Shown here: piece by piece, positions 1-8,357 of the stretch
Layout of the letters: the number at the start of each line of letters is the position of its first letter
How positions within the stretch are numbered: the first letter of the stretch is position 1
Assembly: GCF_050389775.1 (NCBI RefSeq)
Contig: NZ_CP177144.1
Span: 4,673,051 to 4,737,050, forward strand
DNA length: 64,000 nucleotides
Direction of reading: 5' to 3'
DNA from: Marinibacterium sp050389775
GTDB taxonomy: Bacteria > Pseudomonadota > Alphaproteobacteria > Rhodobacterales > Rhodobacteraceae
Notes under the pieces: model-generated
Seen by the model: only the letters and a program-made list of their open reading frames with translations
Told to the model about the DNA's origin: nothing
Databases searched by the model: none
Made by a program: the position numbers and the translations under genes

Positions 1-324
1 CGGTCATGCCGGGCCTATGACGCCCGGCCGACGATCTGCCGGTCGTTCCTGTCGACCGATGCCACGGCCTGCGAGGTCAATGCGGCGGGCGGTGCGGCGC
101 GGGGCGCGGGGCTGCTGGGCAGTCACCTGGATTACCTGGCCACCCATGCCCTGGCCCGCGACCTGTTGCGCGGGATCACCCGGGTGTCGAGCTTTGCCCT
201 GGCCCGCGTGGCCCGGGGCGCCGTCGAGGGCGAGCCCCTCGAAGACAGCCTGACCGCCGCGCGCCATGGTCCCAAGGCGCTGGAAACCGCCTGCCGCGAC
301 GCCGCCCGGGCAGCGGGGGGCTGA
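1..324 (+). CDS. YkgJ-family cysteine-cluster protein, 3' part only
   Basis: Only the last 107 codons are in the window; the reading frame is open from base 1 and stops at 322-324. The visible part opens with CxxYxxRPxxCR followed by SxDxxxCE, the second half of the metal-binding cysteine signature of YkgJ-type proteins. The first half (CxxCxxxCC) would lie upstream. The rest is an alanine-rich helical C-terminus. Members are predicted to bind zinc or an Fe-S cluster, but their cellular role is not established. The motif match makes the family likely; the function is not inferred. Confidence 0.6.
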   Translation, partial: RSCRAYDARPTICRSFLSTDATACEVNAAGGAARGAGLLGSHLDYLATHALARDLLRGITRVSSFALARVARGAVEGEPLEDSLTAARHGPKALETACRDAARAAGG

Positions 325-767
325 GCGCGGATCAGGGCGAATCGCGGGGGCGGGATGGCCGGTCGATCCTGCGCGGGCGACTGCCGGCATCATGGCAACA
401 GCGGGGGCCTGTCGAAAAGGCAGCCCCGCGCGACCAGCATCGCAAAAGCGCACGACGTCACGGCAGGAGCCGGGGCGCAACGGCTGGTTTGGCCGGCGCG
501 AACGCCTAGACGAGCGGCGCCCGGCATCTCGGCACCAGCGGGGGGGGGCATATCGGCCGGCACCCCGGGCGCATCAGCCGACACCGCGGGCACATGGGCC
601 TACAACCTTGACGTGCGGGCGGCCTCGGGACAGCAGTGCAGGCAAGGCGGCAGGCACCTCTTCCCCACAAGCGCCTGAAACTGCGTCCACGGCCCGCATA
701 ACGGGGCGCACAAGCAGGCATGCGCATCACGGCGCGGCAGTATATCGACGTCAGGCACGAACCCTGG
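325..767. other. Gene-free stretch
   Basis: About 440 bases between the YkgJ gene and the end of the LysR gene. Open frames here show no family-like residue pattern and no convincing ribosome binding site. It may hold the 3' ends of both transcripts, but I see no clear terminator hairpin. Confidence 0.5.
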
Positions 768-1655
768 TCACTGAGCGAGTTTCCCGCCAATCCAGTCAAG
801 GAAGACCGCAAGCCGCCGCAGCCCGGAAATACGCGTCAGGTACAGCGCGGTGATGTCCAGCGGCGCGGCAAGCAGGCGATCGGGGAACAGCGGCACCAAG
901 CGGCCGGCGGCGATATCCTTGGCCACCATGAACTCGGACAGTCGCGCGACCCCCATGCCCCCCAGGATGAGGCTGCGCACCGCTTCTCCGTTCTCTGCCT
1001 GGACCGAGGCAGGCACGACGACCGGGGCATCAAGCCCTTCAAACTTCAGAACGTTGATGTGTTGAGGCGAAGTAAAGCGGACCTGATCCAGCCGGGACAG
1101 GTCCTGCGGCTGCTCCGGCCAGCCTTCCCGGTCGAGGTAGTCGGGCGTCGCGACCAGCCGCCATGGCGTCTGGCCGAGGGGGCGTTGCAGCAATTCGCTG
1201 TCGGACAGCGCGCCAAAGCGGATCGCGACATCGGCATGGCTGTCGATCAGGTCGACCGGCCTGTCGGTCATGTCGAGCGTGACCTCGACATCGGGATATA
1301 GCGCGTGGAACTCCGCCAGGTGCGGGGCGATGACATGCAGCGTGAACCCCACCGGCGCATTCACCCTCAGGGGCCCGCGCGGCGCGGCGCCCCGGGCCGC
1401 CAGATCCGCCAGCGCCTCGGTCCGCGTGACGATGTCCTGCGCCGCGGCGAGCAGGTCGCGCCCCTCGGGTGTCAGCTCGATGGCCCTTGTGCTGCGCCGC
1501 AAGAGCGTCACGCCCAGCTGCCCTTCCAGCCGACTGACCGTCCGGCTGAGCGTCGACGGGGCAACGCCAAGGTGGCGCCCGGCCTCGGCAAAGCCACCAG
1601 CCTCGATCACCGCGACGAAGGCGGCCAGCTCCCTGGTCTGAGGTAATTCGTGCAT
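768..1655 (-). CDS. LysR-family transcriptional regulator
   Basis: A 295-residue protein of normal LysR length. The N-terminal winged helix-turn-helix (residues about 5-60) carries the family pattern VAPSTLSRTVSRLE followed by LGVTLLRRSTR and LTPEGR. The rest is the periplasmic-binding-like effector domain, resembling the subgroup with VNAPVGF and DVAIRFG motifs. The start is the ATG at 1653-1655, just before the helix-turn-helix; the frame continues upstream but without domain-like sequence. It is divergent from the MFS exporter gene, so it probably controls that gene and the aldo/keto reductase behind it. The effector is unknown. Confidence 0.9.
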   Translation of the reverse strand: MHELPQTRELAAFVAVIEAGGFAEAGRHLGVAPSTLSRTVSRLEGQLGVTLLRRSTRAIELTPEGRDLLAAAQDIVTRTEALADLAARGAAPRGPLRVNAPVGFTLHVIAPHLAEFHALYPDVEVTLDMTDRPVDLIDSHADVAIRFGALSDSELLQRPLGQTPWRLVATPDYLDREGWPEQPQDLSRLDQVRFTSPQHINVLKFEGLDAPVVVPASVQAENGEAVRSLILGGMGVARLSEFMVAKDIAAGRLVPLFPDRLLAAPLDITALYLTRISGLRRLAVFLDWIGGKLAQ

Positions 1656-1697
1656 TTTGCGCAACGAGCCTTTGCCAACCTGTCCGTTCACGCAAAA
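1655..1697. promoter_or_regulatory. Candidate LysR-type operator
   Basis: Inverted repeat TTTTGCG (1655-1661) and CGCAAAA (1691-1697) in the 90-bp gap between the divergent LysR and MFS genes. LysR regulators usually bind such interrupted palindromes in this setting. The repeat is short, so this is a suggestion only. Confidence 0.3.
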
Positions 1698-1745
1698 GCC
1701 TAGCGGAGCCATCTTGCCGGCGAAAGTCGAAACAGGAGACCTCCC

Positions 1746-2924
1746 ATGCCCCTTGCTCTCTGGGCGCTGACCATCAGCGCCTTTGCCGTCGGCACGACCG
1801 AATTCGTGATCGTCGGTCTCATCCCCACCATTGCCGCCGATCTGGGCGTGTCGCTGCCATCGGCCGGCCTTCTGGTCAGCGTCTATGCGCTTGGCGTCAC
1901 CATCGGCGCGCCGGTCCTGACCGCGCTTGCCGGAAGTGTCCCGCGCAAGACCCTGCTGCTCGCCCTGCTGGCGCTCTTCATCGCCGGCAATGCCTTTGCA
2001 GCCGTCGCGCCCGGCTATGACAGCCTGCTGGCCGCGCGGTTCATCACCGGGCTGGCACATGGCGTTTTCTTCGCCATCGCCTCGACCATCGCGACCAATC
2101 TCGTGGATCGTAGCAGGGAAAGTTCGGCCATCGCGCTGGTCTTCCTGGGGCTGACCGTTGCGCTGGTGACCGGCGTGCCGCTTGGCACCTGGATCGGCCA
2201 GCTTTTCGGCTGGCAATCCGCCTTTCTGGGCGTGGTCGTCCTTGGCGTCATCGGGTTGGTGGCCTCGGCGCTGCTGGTCCCGTCCAACCTGCGGCAAGGC
2301 GCGGCACCGAGCCTGCGGGCGCAGGCTCGGGTGCTGACCTCGCCACGGCTGCTGCTGGTCTACCTGATCACTGCCGTCGGCTATGGTGGCAACTTCATCG
2401 CCTTCACCTATCTCGCCCCGATGCTGACCGACGTGACCGGCCTTGGCGCCGGGGCGGTCAGCCTGGTGATCCTGCTCTATGGCGCCTCCGTCGCGGTGGG
2501 CAACATCCTGGGCGGCAAGCTGGCGGACCGCCTGGGCGCCGTGCCCGCGCTGACGGTGATCTTCGGCGGGCTGACAGTGGTCCTGCTGGCCCTTGGCCTG
2601 GTGCTGACCACGCCCATGGCGACCATCGTCGTGGTCGCGGTCTGGGGTGGCTTTGCCTTTGCCAACGTGCCGCCGCTGCAGGTCTACACCGTGCAGATCG
2701 CCCGCGAGGTGGCACCGGACGCCATCGACGTTGCCTCGGGCCTCAATATCGGCGCCTTCAACCTCGGGATAGCCATTGGCGCCTGGTCCGGCGGCCTGAT
2801 CGTCGCGGGCCTGGGCCTGGCCGCTGCCCCGTACCTGGGCGCCGCCGCCGTCGCCCTCGGCGTGCTGCTGACCCGGCTGTCCGGTCGTCTTGACCGGGCC
2901 GCGTCCCCTGTCCCCGCAGAATGA
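1746..2924 (+). CDS. MFS transporter, DHA1 family (AraJ/YdhP-like exporter)
   Basis: A 392-residue inner-membrane protein with about 12 hydrophobic segments. The start resembles E. coli YdhP: GTTEFVIVGLIP in helix 1, an AGLLVSVYALGV helix 2, and a conserved GLTVALVTGVPLGTWIG region. These families export sugars, drugs or amino-acid derivatives by proton antiport; the substrate here cannot be read from sequence. An AGGAG box lies about 7 bases before the ATG. The stop is followed 13 bases later by the aldo/keto reductase start, so the two form an operon divergent from the LysR regulator. Confidence 0.88.
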   Translation: MPLALWALTISAFAVGTTEFVIVGLIPTIAADLGVSLPSAGLLVSVYALGVTIGAPVLTALAGSVPRKTLLLALLALFIAGNAFAAVAPGYDSLLAARFITGLAHGVFFAIASTIATNLVDRSRESSAIALVFLGLTVALVTGVPLGTWIGQLFGWQSAFLGVVVLGVIGLVASALLVPSNLRQGAAPSLRAQARVLTSPRLLLVYLITAVGYGGNFIAFTYLAPMLTDVTGLGAGAVSLVILLYGASVAVGNILGGKLADRLGAVPALTVIFGGLTVVLLALGLVLTTPMATIVVVAVWGGFAFANVPPLQVYTVQIAREVAPDAIDVASGLNIGAFNLGIAIGAWSGGLIVAGLGLAAAPYLGAAAVALGVLLTRLSGRLDRAASPVPAE

Positions 2925-2937
2925 AAGGACCAACCCC

Positions 2938-3762
2938 ATGACCATTCGCAACATCGGCCCGGCCGGCATCCCCTCGCTCGGCCTCGGCACTTTCCGCATG
3001 AATCCCGGCGAGGCACGAGAGATGACGCTGGCCGCCCTGGCCGAAGGTTATCGCCATATCGACACGGCCCAGGCTTATGAGAACGAGGCAGAGGTCGGTG
3101 AGGGGCTGCGCGCCTCTCCCGTGCAGCGCAGCGAGGTCTTCGTCACGACGAAGATCCTGCCCAAGGACTTTGCGCCGGGCGACTTCCGCAAGGCGACAGA
3201 GGCATCGCTGAAGGCACTTGGCACCGATTACATCGACCTTCTGTTGCTGCACTGGCCTTCGAAGGAGGTGGCGCTGGCGGAAACGCTGCCTGTGCTGGAT
3301 GCGCTGATTGCTGAGGGCAAGGTGCGCTTCGGGGGTGTCTCGAACTTCACCATTCCGATGCTGACGGAGGCCGCGGAGATCCTGAGCGCACCGCTGGCCG
3401 CCAACCAGGTCGAGATGCATCCGTTCATCGACCAATCCAGGCTGCGGGCATTCCAGCTGGAAAGGGACATCCCCCTTGAGGCCTATGCACCGCTGGCACA
3501 GGGCAAGGTGATGGAGGCGCCCGAGCTGGCCGCGATCGCCGAGGCCCACGGCACCAACGTGGCCGCAATCGCCCTGGCATGGTTGCTACACAAGCCGGAT
3601 ACGGTGGCTCTGCCGAAGACCGCAAAGACGGCGCGTCTGGCGGGCAACCTCGCCGCGTCCGAGATCACCCTGAGCGAGGAAGAGATCGCCCGGATCGACG
3701 CACTGGCAGGCCCGGATGGACGCATCGTGTCACCGGACGGGCTGGCACCCGACTGGGACTGA
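2938..3762 (+). CDS. dkgB: Aldo/keto reductase, DkgB (2,5-diketo-D-gluconate reductase) type
   Basis: A 274-residue NADPH-dependent cytoplasmic reductase. The catalytic tetrad of the family is visible: Asp42, Tyr47, Lys72 and His105 (in LLLLHWPS). The C-terminus RIVSPDGLAPDWD closely matches the end of E. coli DkgB (RLVSPEGLAPEWD), which favours this subfamily. DkgB-type enzymes reduce diketogluconate, methylglyoxal and other carbonyls. GAAAGGA lies just before the ATG and overlaps the end of the MFS gene. Co-transcription with an exporter suggests detoxification of a carbonyl compound, but that is inference. Confidence 0.85.
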   Translation: MTIRNIGPAGIPSLGLGTFRMNPGEAREMTLAALAEGYRHIDTAQAYENEAEVGEGLRASPVQRSEVFVTTKILPKDFAPGDFRKATEASLKALGTDYIDLLLLHWPSKEVALAETLPVLDALIAEGKVRFGGVSNFTIPMLTEAAEILSAPLAANQVEMHPFIDQSRLRAFQLERDIPLEAYAPLAQGKVMEAPELAAIAEAHGTNVAAIALAWLLHKPDTVALPKTAKTARLAGNLAASEITLSEEEIARIDALAGPDGRIVSPDGLAPDWD

Positions 3763-3776
3763 CAGTCCGCTCCTTG

Positions 3777-3813
3777 ATGACGTCCGACCCGACCTCGTCG
3801 GGTCGGACGTCAT
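3777..3813. repeat. Perfect 17-bp inverted repeat with 3-base loop
   Basis: ATGACGTCCGACCCGAC (3777-3793), loop CTC, then its exact reverse complement (3797-3813). It starts 14 bases after the aldo/keto reductase stop and lies beyond the convergent dps gene. No T-run follows on either strand, so it is either a non-canonical bidirectional terminator or a protein-binding palindrome. Confidence 0.85.
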
Positions 3814-3972
3814 GCGGTGGGAACAGGTGGCAGCCATTCCGCAGGCGTGCCAGCGAGAGACAGGTCAACCACAGGTGAGAGAGGCGCTAATCCGGCAGTC
3901 AGAAGCAGCACTCCTTCGCCCAGGCCGGTTGCCTGCGTCATCCACGATCGCCCTTACAAGCCCGAGATTGCC

Positions 3973-4500
3973 TCACATCAGATTGTTGCCGCGGGAGGTT
4001 TCGAAAAGAAACCAGGCGCGGGTCTCGGTCTCATCGATCCAGGTCTCGATCAAGCTGGTGCTGGCGACATCCGACACCGCGTCACAGATCCCGTGCACGC
4101 GGCGCAACTCGGCCAGGACCTGGCGGTTGTCGGCCAACAGTTCGGCCAGCATGTCCTGCGGATCGACATAATCGGCCGTGTTGTCCAGCAGGCTTTGGCG
4201 GTTGGTGATGTCCGAGATCGACCGGATCGTGGTCCGGCCCAGCTTGCGCACCCGTTCGGCCAACGGGTCGGTCATGGCGATCAACTGGCCGGCGTGGTCG
4301 TCCAGCATCAGGTGCCAGTCGCGGAAATGCGGCCCGCTCAGGTGCCAGTGGAAATTCCTGGTCTTGAGATACAGCGCGAAGGTGTCGGCCAGCAGCCGAT
4401 TGAGCCCGGCCGCGATATCGTGGGTGGCGTCACCGGCCAGGTCGGTCGGAGTGCCAAGCTTGCGCTCGGCGGCGGTACGCAGGGTCTGGTGTTCAGTCAT
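3973..4500 (-). CDS. dps: Dps-family ferritin-like DNA-protection protein
   Basis: A 175-residue protein with the four-helix Dps fold. The first ferroxidase stretch KTRNFHWHLSGPHFRDWHLMLDDH contains the His, Asp and Glu-type ligands shared between subunits, and DPLAERVRKLG is the usual second-helix motif. Dps dodecamers oxidise Fe(II) with peroxide, store iron and protect DNA in stress or stationary phase. The gene stands alone, reading left, convergent with the MFS/reductase operon. The start is the ATG at 4498-4500. Confidence 0.9.
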   Translation of the reverse strand: MTEHQTLRTAAERKLGTPTDLAGDATHDIAAGLNRLLADTFALYLKTRNFHWHLSGPHFRDWHLMLDDHAGQLIAMTDPLAERVRKLGRTTIRSISDITNRQSLLDNTADYVDPQDMLAELLADNRQVLAELRRVHGICDAVSDVASTSLIETWIDETETRAWFLFETSRGNNLM

Positions 4501-4853
4501 GGCTCATATCCTTGATTGGTGGGAAATATCGCCGGGATCGGGTGCGCCCGGCGCGGGATATCGCGGCGCAGCGCCCGTCAGACAATGCGCGGGATCGGCC
4601 TGGCCCGGCCCGAGGGTGACGAATGTCTGGTGGTCCCGATCATTGTCTGCCGGCATGTCCTGCCTCCGAACTGCGCAACGCCTGGCGGGGGTGGGGCGTC
4701 TTCCGCAAACCAATGTCGGTGGGCAGGGCCCGCAACGAAATCATACGGAGGTTTGCCCCCGCGGCCCGACCCCAAACCTGCGTATGATGGAAACCTCGCC
4801 GCCGGAGAGCGAGGATGGAAGGGTCGCAACCCTCCGTCACCGGGAGATCTCCG
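4501..4853. other. Divergent intergenic region between dps and the kinase operon
   Basis: About 350 bases without a credible gene. The notable content is the dyad at 4741-4787. The dps promoter should lie at the left end and the kinase-operon promoter to the right of the dyad. Confidence 0.6.
4741..4787. promoter_or_regulatory. Dyad operator candidate (TCATACGNAGGTTTG box pair)
   Basis: TCATACGGAGGTTTG at 4741-4755 and CAAACCTGCGTATGA at 4773-4787 are reverse complements at 14 of 15 positions, centred 32 bp apart (about three helical turns). It sits 67 bp before the favoured start of the kinase operon, a normal distance for an activator site. Related boxes occur at 9492, 11454 and 17100. The binding protein is unproven; the FixJ-type regulator at 7105 is the obvious candidate. 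Confidence 0.6.
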
Positions 4854-5495
4854 ATGGCTCCGCTGCCCCAGCTTCTCACCGGCACATTGCTGCCGCCGCC
4901 CGGCACCCCCGGCGCAGCCGCAGAGGCGCACCACCGCATCGCCAACAACCTGCAGCTTGTCTCTGCCCTGATTACCGGCGAGTTGCGCGGCCTGGAGGAT
5001 GCCGGCGCGCGGGACGCGCTTTACCGGACGCAGGCGCGCATATCGGCAATCGCCGGGGTTCACCGGATGCTGCAAGGCGTGGACGACGAGGCCGAGCTGG
5101 ACCTGGGCGCATTCCTCGCGACCCTCTGCCACCGGTTCGGCCAGACGCTGCCCGACCACCGGCGATTGCACGTCTCGGCCGATCCCGTCCAGATCGCGGG
5201 ACAGTCGGTGTCCCTGATCAGCGTCGTGACGATCGAGCTGATCATGAACGCCGCCAAACATGCCTACGGCGCGGTCGAACCGGGCGATATCCACGTCACC
5301 CTGCGCAAGACCGGGCCGTCCGGCCTGCGGCTGGCGGTCGAAGATCACGGGACCGGCCCCCGGCAGATGGACGGCTCCGGCCTGGGCTCCATCCTGATCG
5401 AGGCCACGTTGCGCCAATTGGGTGGGCAGGCCCGGTGGGAGAACGCCCGGCCCGGGCTTCGGGTCGTCTTGCAGATGTCACCCGGACGGCGATGA
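4854..5495 (+). CDS. HisKA_2-type sensor histidine kinase without sensor domain
   Basis: A 213-residue cytoplasmic kinase core. The dimerisation/phosphotransfer segment EAHHRIANNLQLVSALI (His26/27) is typical of HisKA_2 kinases, and the ATPase domain shows the N-box (IELIMNAAKHAYG) and G-boxes (EDHGTGP, GSGLGS). No sensory domain or membrane segment is present. ATG 4854 is preferred over the in-frame ATG at 4815 because GGGAG lies just before it and because the upstream dyad leaves room for a promoter. Its stop overlaps the start of the next kinase, so the two are co-translated. Confidence 0.82.
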   Translation: MAPLPQLLTGTLLPPPGTPGAAAEAHHRIANNLQLVSALITGELRGLEDAGARDALYRTQARISAIAGVHRMLQGVDDEAELDLGAFLATLCHRFGQTLPDHRRLHVSADPVQIAGQSVSLISVVTIELIMNAAKHAYGAVEPGDIHVTLRKTGPSGLRLAVEDHGTGPRQMDGSGLGSILIEATLRQLGGQARWENARPGLRVVLQMSPGRR

Positions 5496-7108
5496 TGTTA
5501 GACCGAAGGCATTCCAGGCCATCCCCGGCCAGGATCAGGACTGCCGTGCGAGAACGTTTGGCCATGATCATGCATGTCGCCGATCACCATCCGGAGGACC
5601 GGACCAGCCCCGTCCCCGCGATCATCCACATGGTGCTGGCCCTTGCCTTGGCGCTGATCATCTTCGCGCTGGACGTGATGTCGCCGCTGCAGGGCGCGGT
5701 CGCCGTTCTTTACACCATTGTCGTCGTGATCGCCGCCCGGCGGGGTTCGCGCCGGACGGTCCTGGCCGTCGGTGGCATCTCGGCCGGGCTGGCGCTGGCG
5801 GGCTACGTGATCAGCCACGGCGGCGATCCGCTGGGCTCGGCCGCGATGCGGCTGGGGGTCAGCCTTGTGGCCATCCTCGTGACCAGCCTGCTGTCGGCCA
5901 GCCAGATTTCCGCGGCGCTGGCCCGGCGGCAGGCCGATGCGCGCTATGCCTCGATCTTCAACGCCGCCGGCTTCCCGATCTGGGAATCCGACTGGTCCGG
6001 GGCCTTCCGCCTGCTGAAGGGCGGAGCGGAGCCGGGACCGGAGCTGGTCCGCCGGGCAGGCGAAACCTCTTATGTGCGCAATGCCAACCAGCAGGCCGCC
6101 AAGCTCTTCGGCTATCGCGGCCGGATCGACCTGATCGGAAGAAGCATCGCCCGGCACTACACGGACGGCGCGTCCGACGCGCAGGCCCGCGTCTTCGGCA
6201 AGCTCCTGGCCGGAGAGAACCCCGTCGAGGTCGAGACCCAGTTCGTCAACACCGCCGGAGAGACGCTGGACGTGCTGCTGCGGATCTCGCTGCTGCCCGA
6301 CACGCATGGCTGGGACCGGGTGCTGCTGACGGCGCTGGACGTCACCGAACGGAACAACGCCCAGCAGCGGTTGGCGGAATCCCATGCCGAGCTGACCCAC
6401 ATGGCCCGGGTGATGACCCTGGGCCAGATCGCGGCCTCCATCGCGCACGAGGTGAACCAGCCGCTGTCGGCCGTCATCAACTATGCCAAGTCTGGCAGGC
6501 GCTGGTTGCAACGCGAGGCGCCCGATGCGCTTGAGGTCCGGGATTGCCTCGAACAGATCGCCCATAACGGCGAACGCGCGGCCGAGGTGATCGCAGGGAT
6601 CCGCGACCTGACCCGCAAGACCACCCCCGTCCGCACGCCCGTCGACATCAACCATGTCTTTGCCGAAACCACAGCGCTCTTGGTGCGCGAACTCAGGGCG
6701 GCCGGGGTTGGGCTGCGCGGCGACCTTGCACGCGACCTTCCTAGCGTGATCGCGGACCGGGTGCAGATCCAGCAGGTGTTGATGAACCTTATCCTGAACG
6801 CCGGCCACGCCATGACCGACACGCCGCCCGACGACCGTGTCGTCCTTGTCGCGGCCCATCCCCGGGGCGAGCGGCTGGAACTCACGGTCAGCGACCGGGG
6901 CGCGGGATTGCAGGGCAAGGACCCCGAGACGCTCTTTCGCCCCTTCTTCACCACCAAGGCGCAGGGCATGGGCATGGGCCTGACGATCTGCCGGTCGATC
7001 ATCGAACAGCATGGCGGCACCTTGACCGCCGTGGCGAACCCAGGCGGCGGCCTCACGATGCAGTTCAGCCTGCCGCTCAGCCAGGACACGGAAAGGGCAG
7101 TGGCATGA
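5492..7108 (+). CDS. Membrane-bound PAS-domain sensor histidine kinase (FixL-like)
   Basis: A 538-residue kinase. Residues about 42-138 form four membrane helices, 150-285 look like a PAS domain, then come HisKA (LGQIAASIAHEVNQPLSAV, phospho-His near 319) and HATPase (N-box LILNAGHAM, G-boxes DRGAGL and GMGMGLTIC). The AHEVNQPL block is typical of kinases paired with FixJ/LuxR-type regulators, and such a regulator follows with a 4-base ATGA overlap. Two adjacent ATGs (5492, 5495) overlap the previous stop. The signal is unknown; I see no haem-binding motif that would prove oxygen sensing. Confidence 0.88.
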   Translation: MMLDRRHSRPSPARIRTAVRERLAMIMHVADHHPEDRTSPVPAIIHMVLALALALIIFALDVMSPLQGAVAVLYTIVVVIAARRGSRRTVLAVGGISAGLALAGYVISHGGDPLGSAAMRLGVSLVAILVTSLLSASQISAALARRQADARYASIFNAAGFPIWESDWSGAFRLLKGGAEPGPELVRRAGETSYVRNANQQAAKLFGYRGRIDLIGRSIARHYTDGASDAQARVFGKLLAGENPVEVETQFVNTAGETLDVLLRISLLPDTHGWDRVLLTALDVTERNNAQQRLAESHAELTHMARVMTLGQIAASIAHEVNQPLSAVINYAKSGRRWLQREAPDALEVRDCLEQIAHNGERAAEVIAGIRDLTRKTTPVRTPVDINHVFAETTALLVRELRAAGVGLRGDLARDLPSVIADRVQIQQVLMNLILNAGHAMTDTPPDDRVVLVAAHPRGERLELTVSDRGAGLQGKDPETLFRPFFTTKAQGMGMGLTICRSIIEQHGGTLTAVANPGGGLTMQFSLPLSQDTERAVA

Positions 7109-7752
7109 CCGTTGAGGCGATGACCGGGTGGGTGGACGTGATCGATGACGACGCCGATGTGCGCGGGTCGATCGGCAGCCTGCTGCGTTCCGAGGGCCAC
7201 CAGGTGCGCCTGTTCGACAGTCCCGCCGCCTATCTCGCGGCCGACGCGCCCCGCACGGCCTGTTGCCTGGTGCTGGACATCCGCCTGTCGGGCGAGAACG
7301 GGCTGGATTTCCAGGACCGGCTGATCGCCCAGGCGCGGATGGTGCCGGTGGTCCTGATCACCGGCTTTGGCGACATCCCGATGACCGTGCGCGGCATGCG
7401 CGCGGGTGCCGTGGACGTGCTGCCCAAACCCTTCGGCGACGAGCAGCTGCTTCAGGCCGTGGCCAGGGCGCTGACCGCCGATGCCACGCGGCGGGCCGAT
7501 GCCGAACAGAACGCCGGGCTACACGCGGCCTACGAGACCCTGACGCCCCGCGAACGCGAGGTCATGGCCCTGGTCGTGACCGGGCTGATGAACAAGCAGG
7601 TGGCCGGCCACCTCGGCCTCAGCGAGATCACGGTCAAGATCCACCGGGGCCATGTCATGCGCAAGATGGCGGCCCAGTCTCTGGCCGACCTGGTGCGCAT
7701 GGCCGAAATGCTGGGCGTGCGCGACGAGAGCATCAGCCGGTATAGCATCTAG
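7105..7752 (+). CDS. FixJ/LuxR-type response regulator
   Basis: A 215-residue regulator: receiver domain with acidic pocket VIDDDADVRG, phospho-acceptor Asp58 (LVLDIRL), switch Thr in LITGFGD and Lys in LPKPF, followed by a LuxR C-terminal helix-turn-helix (LTPREREVMALVVTGLMNKQVAGHLGLSEITVKIHRG). It overlaps the PAS kinase by four bases and is therefore its likely partner. FixJ-type proteins dimerise on phosphorylation and activate promoters with short dyads; the recurring box in this region is a plausible target. Confidence 0.92.
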   Translation: MTVEAMTGWVDVIDDDADVRGSIGSLLRSEGHQVRLFDSPAAYLAADAPRTACCLVLDIRLSGENGLDFQDRLIAQARMVPVVLITGFGDIPMTVRGMRAGAVDVLPKPFGDEQLLQAVARALTADATRRADAEQNAGLHAAYETLTPREREVMALVVTGLMNKQVAGHLGLSEITVKIHRGHVMRKMAAQSLADLVRMAEMLGVRDESISRYSI

Positions 7753-7796
7753 GTATGCCTGTGCCCGCGCCACGAGCGGCATACATCCAAGGTTCA
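7741..7796. promoter_or_regulatory. Degenerate copies of the CATAC box before the lone receiver gene
   Basis: CTAGGTATGCC (about 7749-7759) and GGCATACATCCAAGGTTC (about 7778-7795) form an interrupted palindrome with the CATAC and AAGGTT cores of the boxes at 4741 and 9492, but the second half has extra bases between the cores. It overlaps the end of the FixJ-type gene. This is a weak match. Confidence 0.3.
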
Positions 7797-7830
7797 TAGA
7801 CCCGCGAATGAAGAACAGAGGTCCCAGGCC

Positions 7831-8193
7831 GTGCAACCCTACCTGATAGCCATCGTCGATGACGACCCCGGCGTGCGCGGCAGCCTTCACAGCCTCCTGC
7901 GCTCGGCCGGGATGGACGGGATCGGCTTTGCCGCGGCCGAGGATCTGCTGGGCTACGCCGATCCCGCGCGGCTGGATTGCATCGTCACCGACCTGCACAT
8001 GCCCGGCATGTCCGGCACCGATCTGCAGGAAGAGCTGGCGCGCCGGGCCTGGGCCAAGCCGGTGATCGTCATGACGGCCTACCCGACCGACGCCGCCCGC
8101 GACCGCGCGCTGAGCGCCGGTGCGCGTCAGTTCCTGACCAAGCCCGTCGATCCCGACGCCCTGCTGGACGCCATCGAAGACGCCGTCGGCTGA
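7831..8193 (+). CDS. Single-domain response regulator (receiver only)
   Basis: A 120-residue receiver domain with GTG start: acidic pocket VDDDPGVRG, phospho-acceptor Asp54 (IVTDLHMPG), switch Thr in VMTAYPT and Lys in TKPVDPD. There is no output domain. Such proteins act as phosphate shuttles or sinks, or control partners by binding. It lies 78 bases behind the FixJ-type gene. The sensorless HisKA_2 kinase upstream is a candidate partner, but that is inference from neighbourhood. Confidence 0.88.
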   Translation: MQPYLIAIVDDDPGVRGSLHSLLRSAGMDGIGFAAAEDLLGYADPARLDCIVTDLHMPGMSGTDLQEELARRAWAKPVIVMTAYPTDAARDRALSAGARQFLTKPVDPDALLDAIEDAVG

Positions 8194-8194
8194 A

Positions 8195-8298
8195 CCCTGC
8201 CGCCAAGCCGAACACCCGGCCGCGGTCGGCCGATCCCTGCGTCCAAGCCCAACACCCGACCGCAGTCGGATAATCCCTGCCGCCAAGCCGAACACCCA
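8195..8298. repeat. Tandem repeat, 40-bp unit, 2.6 copies
   Basis: Units start at 8195, 8235 and 8275, each with CCCTGC; the first two are identical at about 32 of 40 bases. The third stops after 24 bases, of which 23 match the first. Each full unit ends in a short palindromic GC-rich segment. The repeat begins one base after the receiver stop codon and precedes a terminator. Confidence 0.85.
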
Positions 8299-8305
8299 AT
8301 GAAAA

Positions 8306-8334
8306 GGGGAGAGCGGACCCTCTCCGCTCTCCCC
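8306..8334. terminator. Bidirectional terminator hairpin
   Basis: Perfect 12-bp stem GGGGAGAGCGGA / TCCGCTCTCCCC with a 5-base loop, between the rightward receiver gene and the leftward hydrolase gene. An AAAA run precedes it, giving a short U-run for leftward transcripts. Confidence 0.75.
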
Positions 8335-8357
8335 CTCCTGTCGCAGGCATGGCCTGG

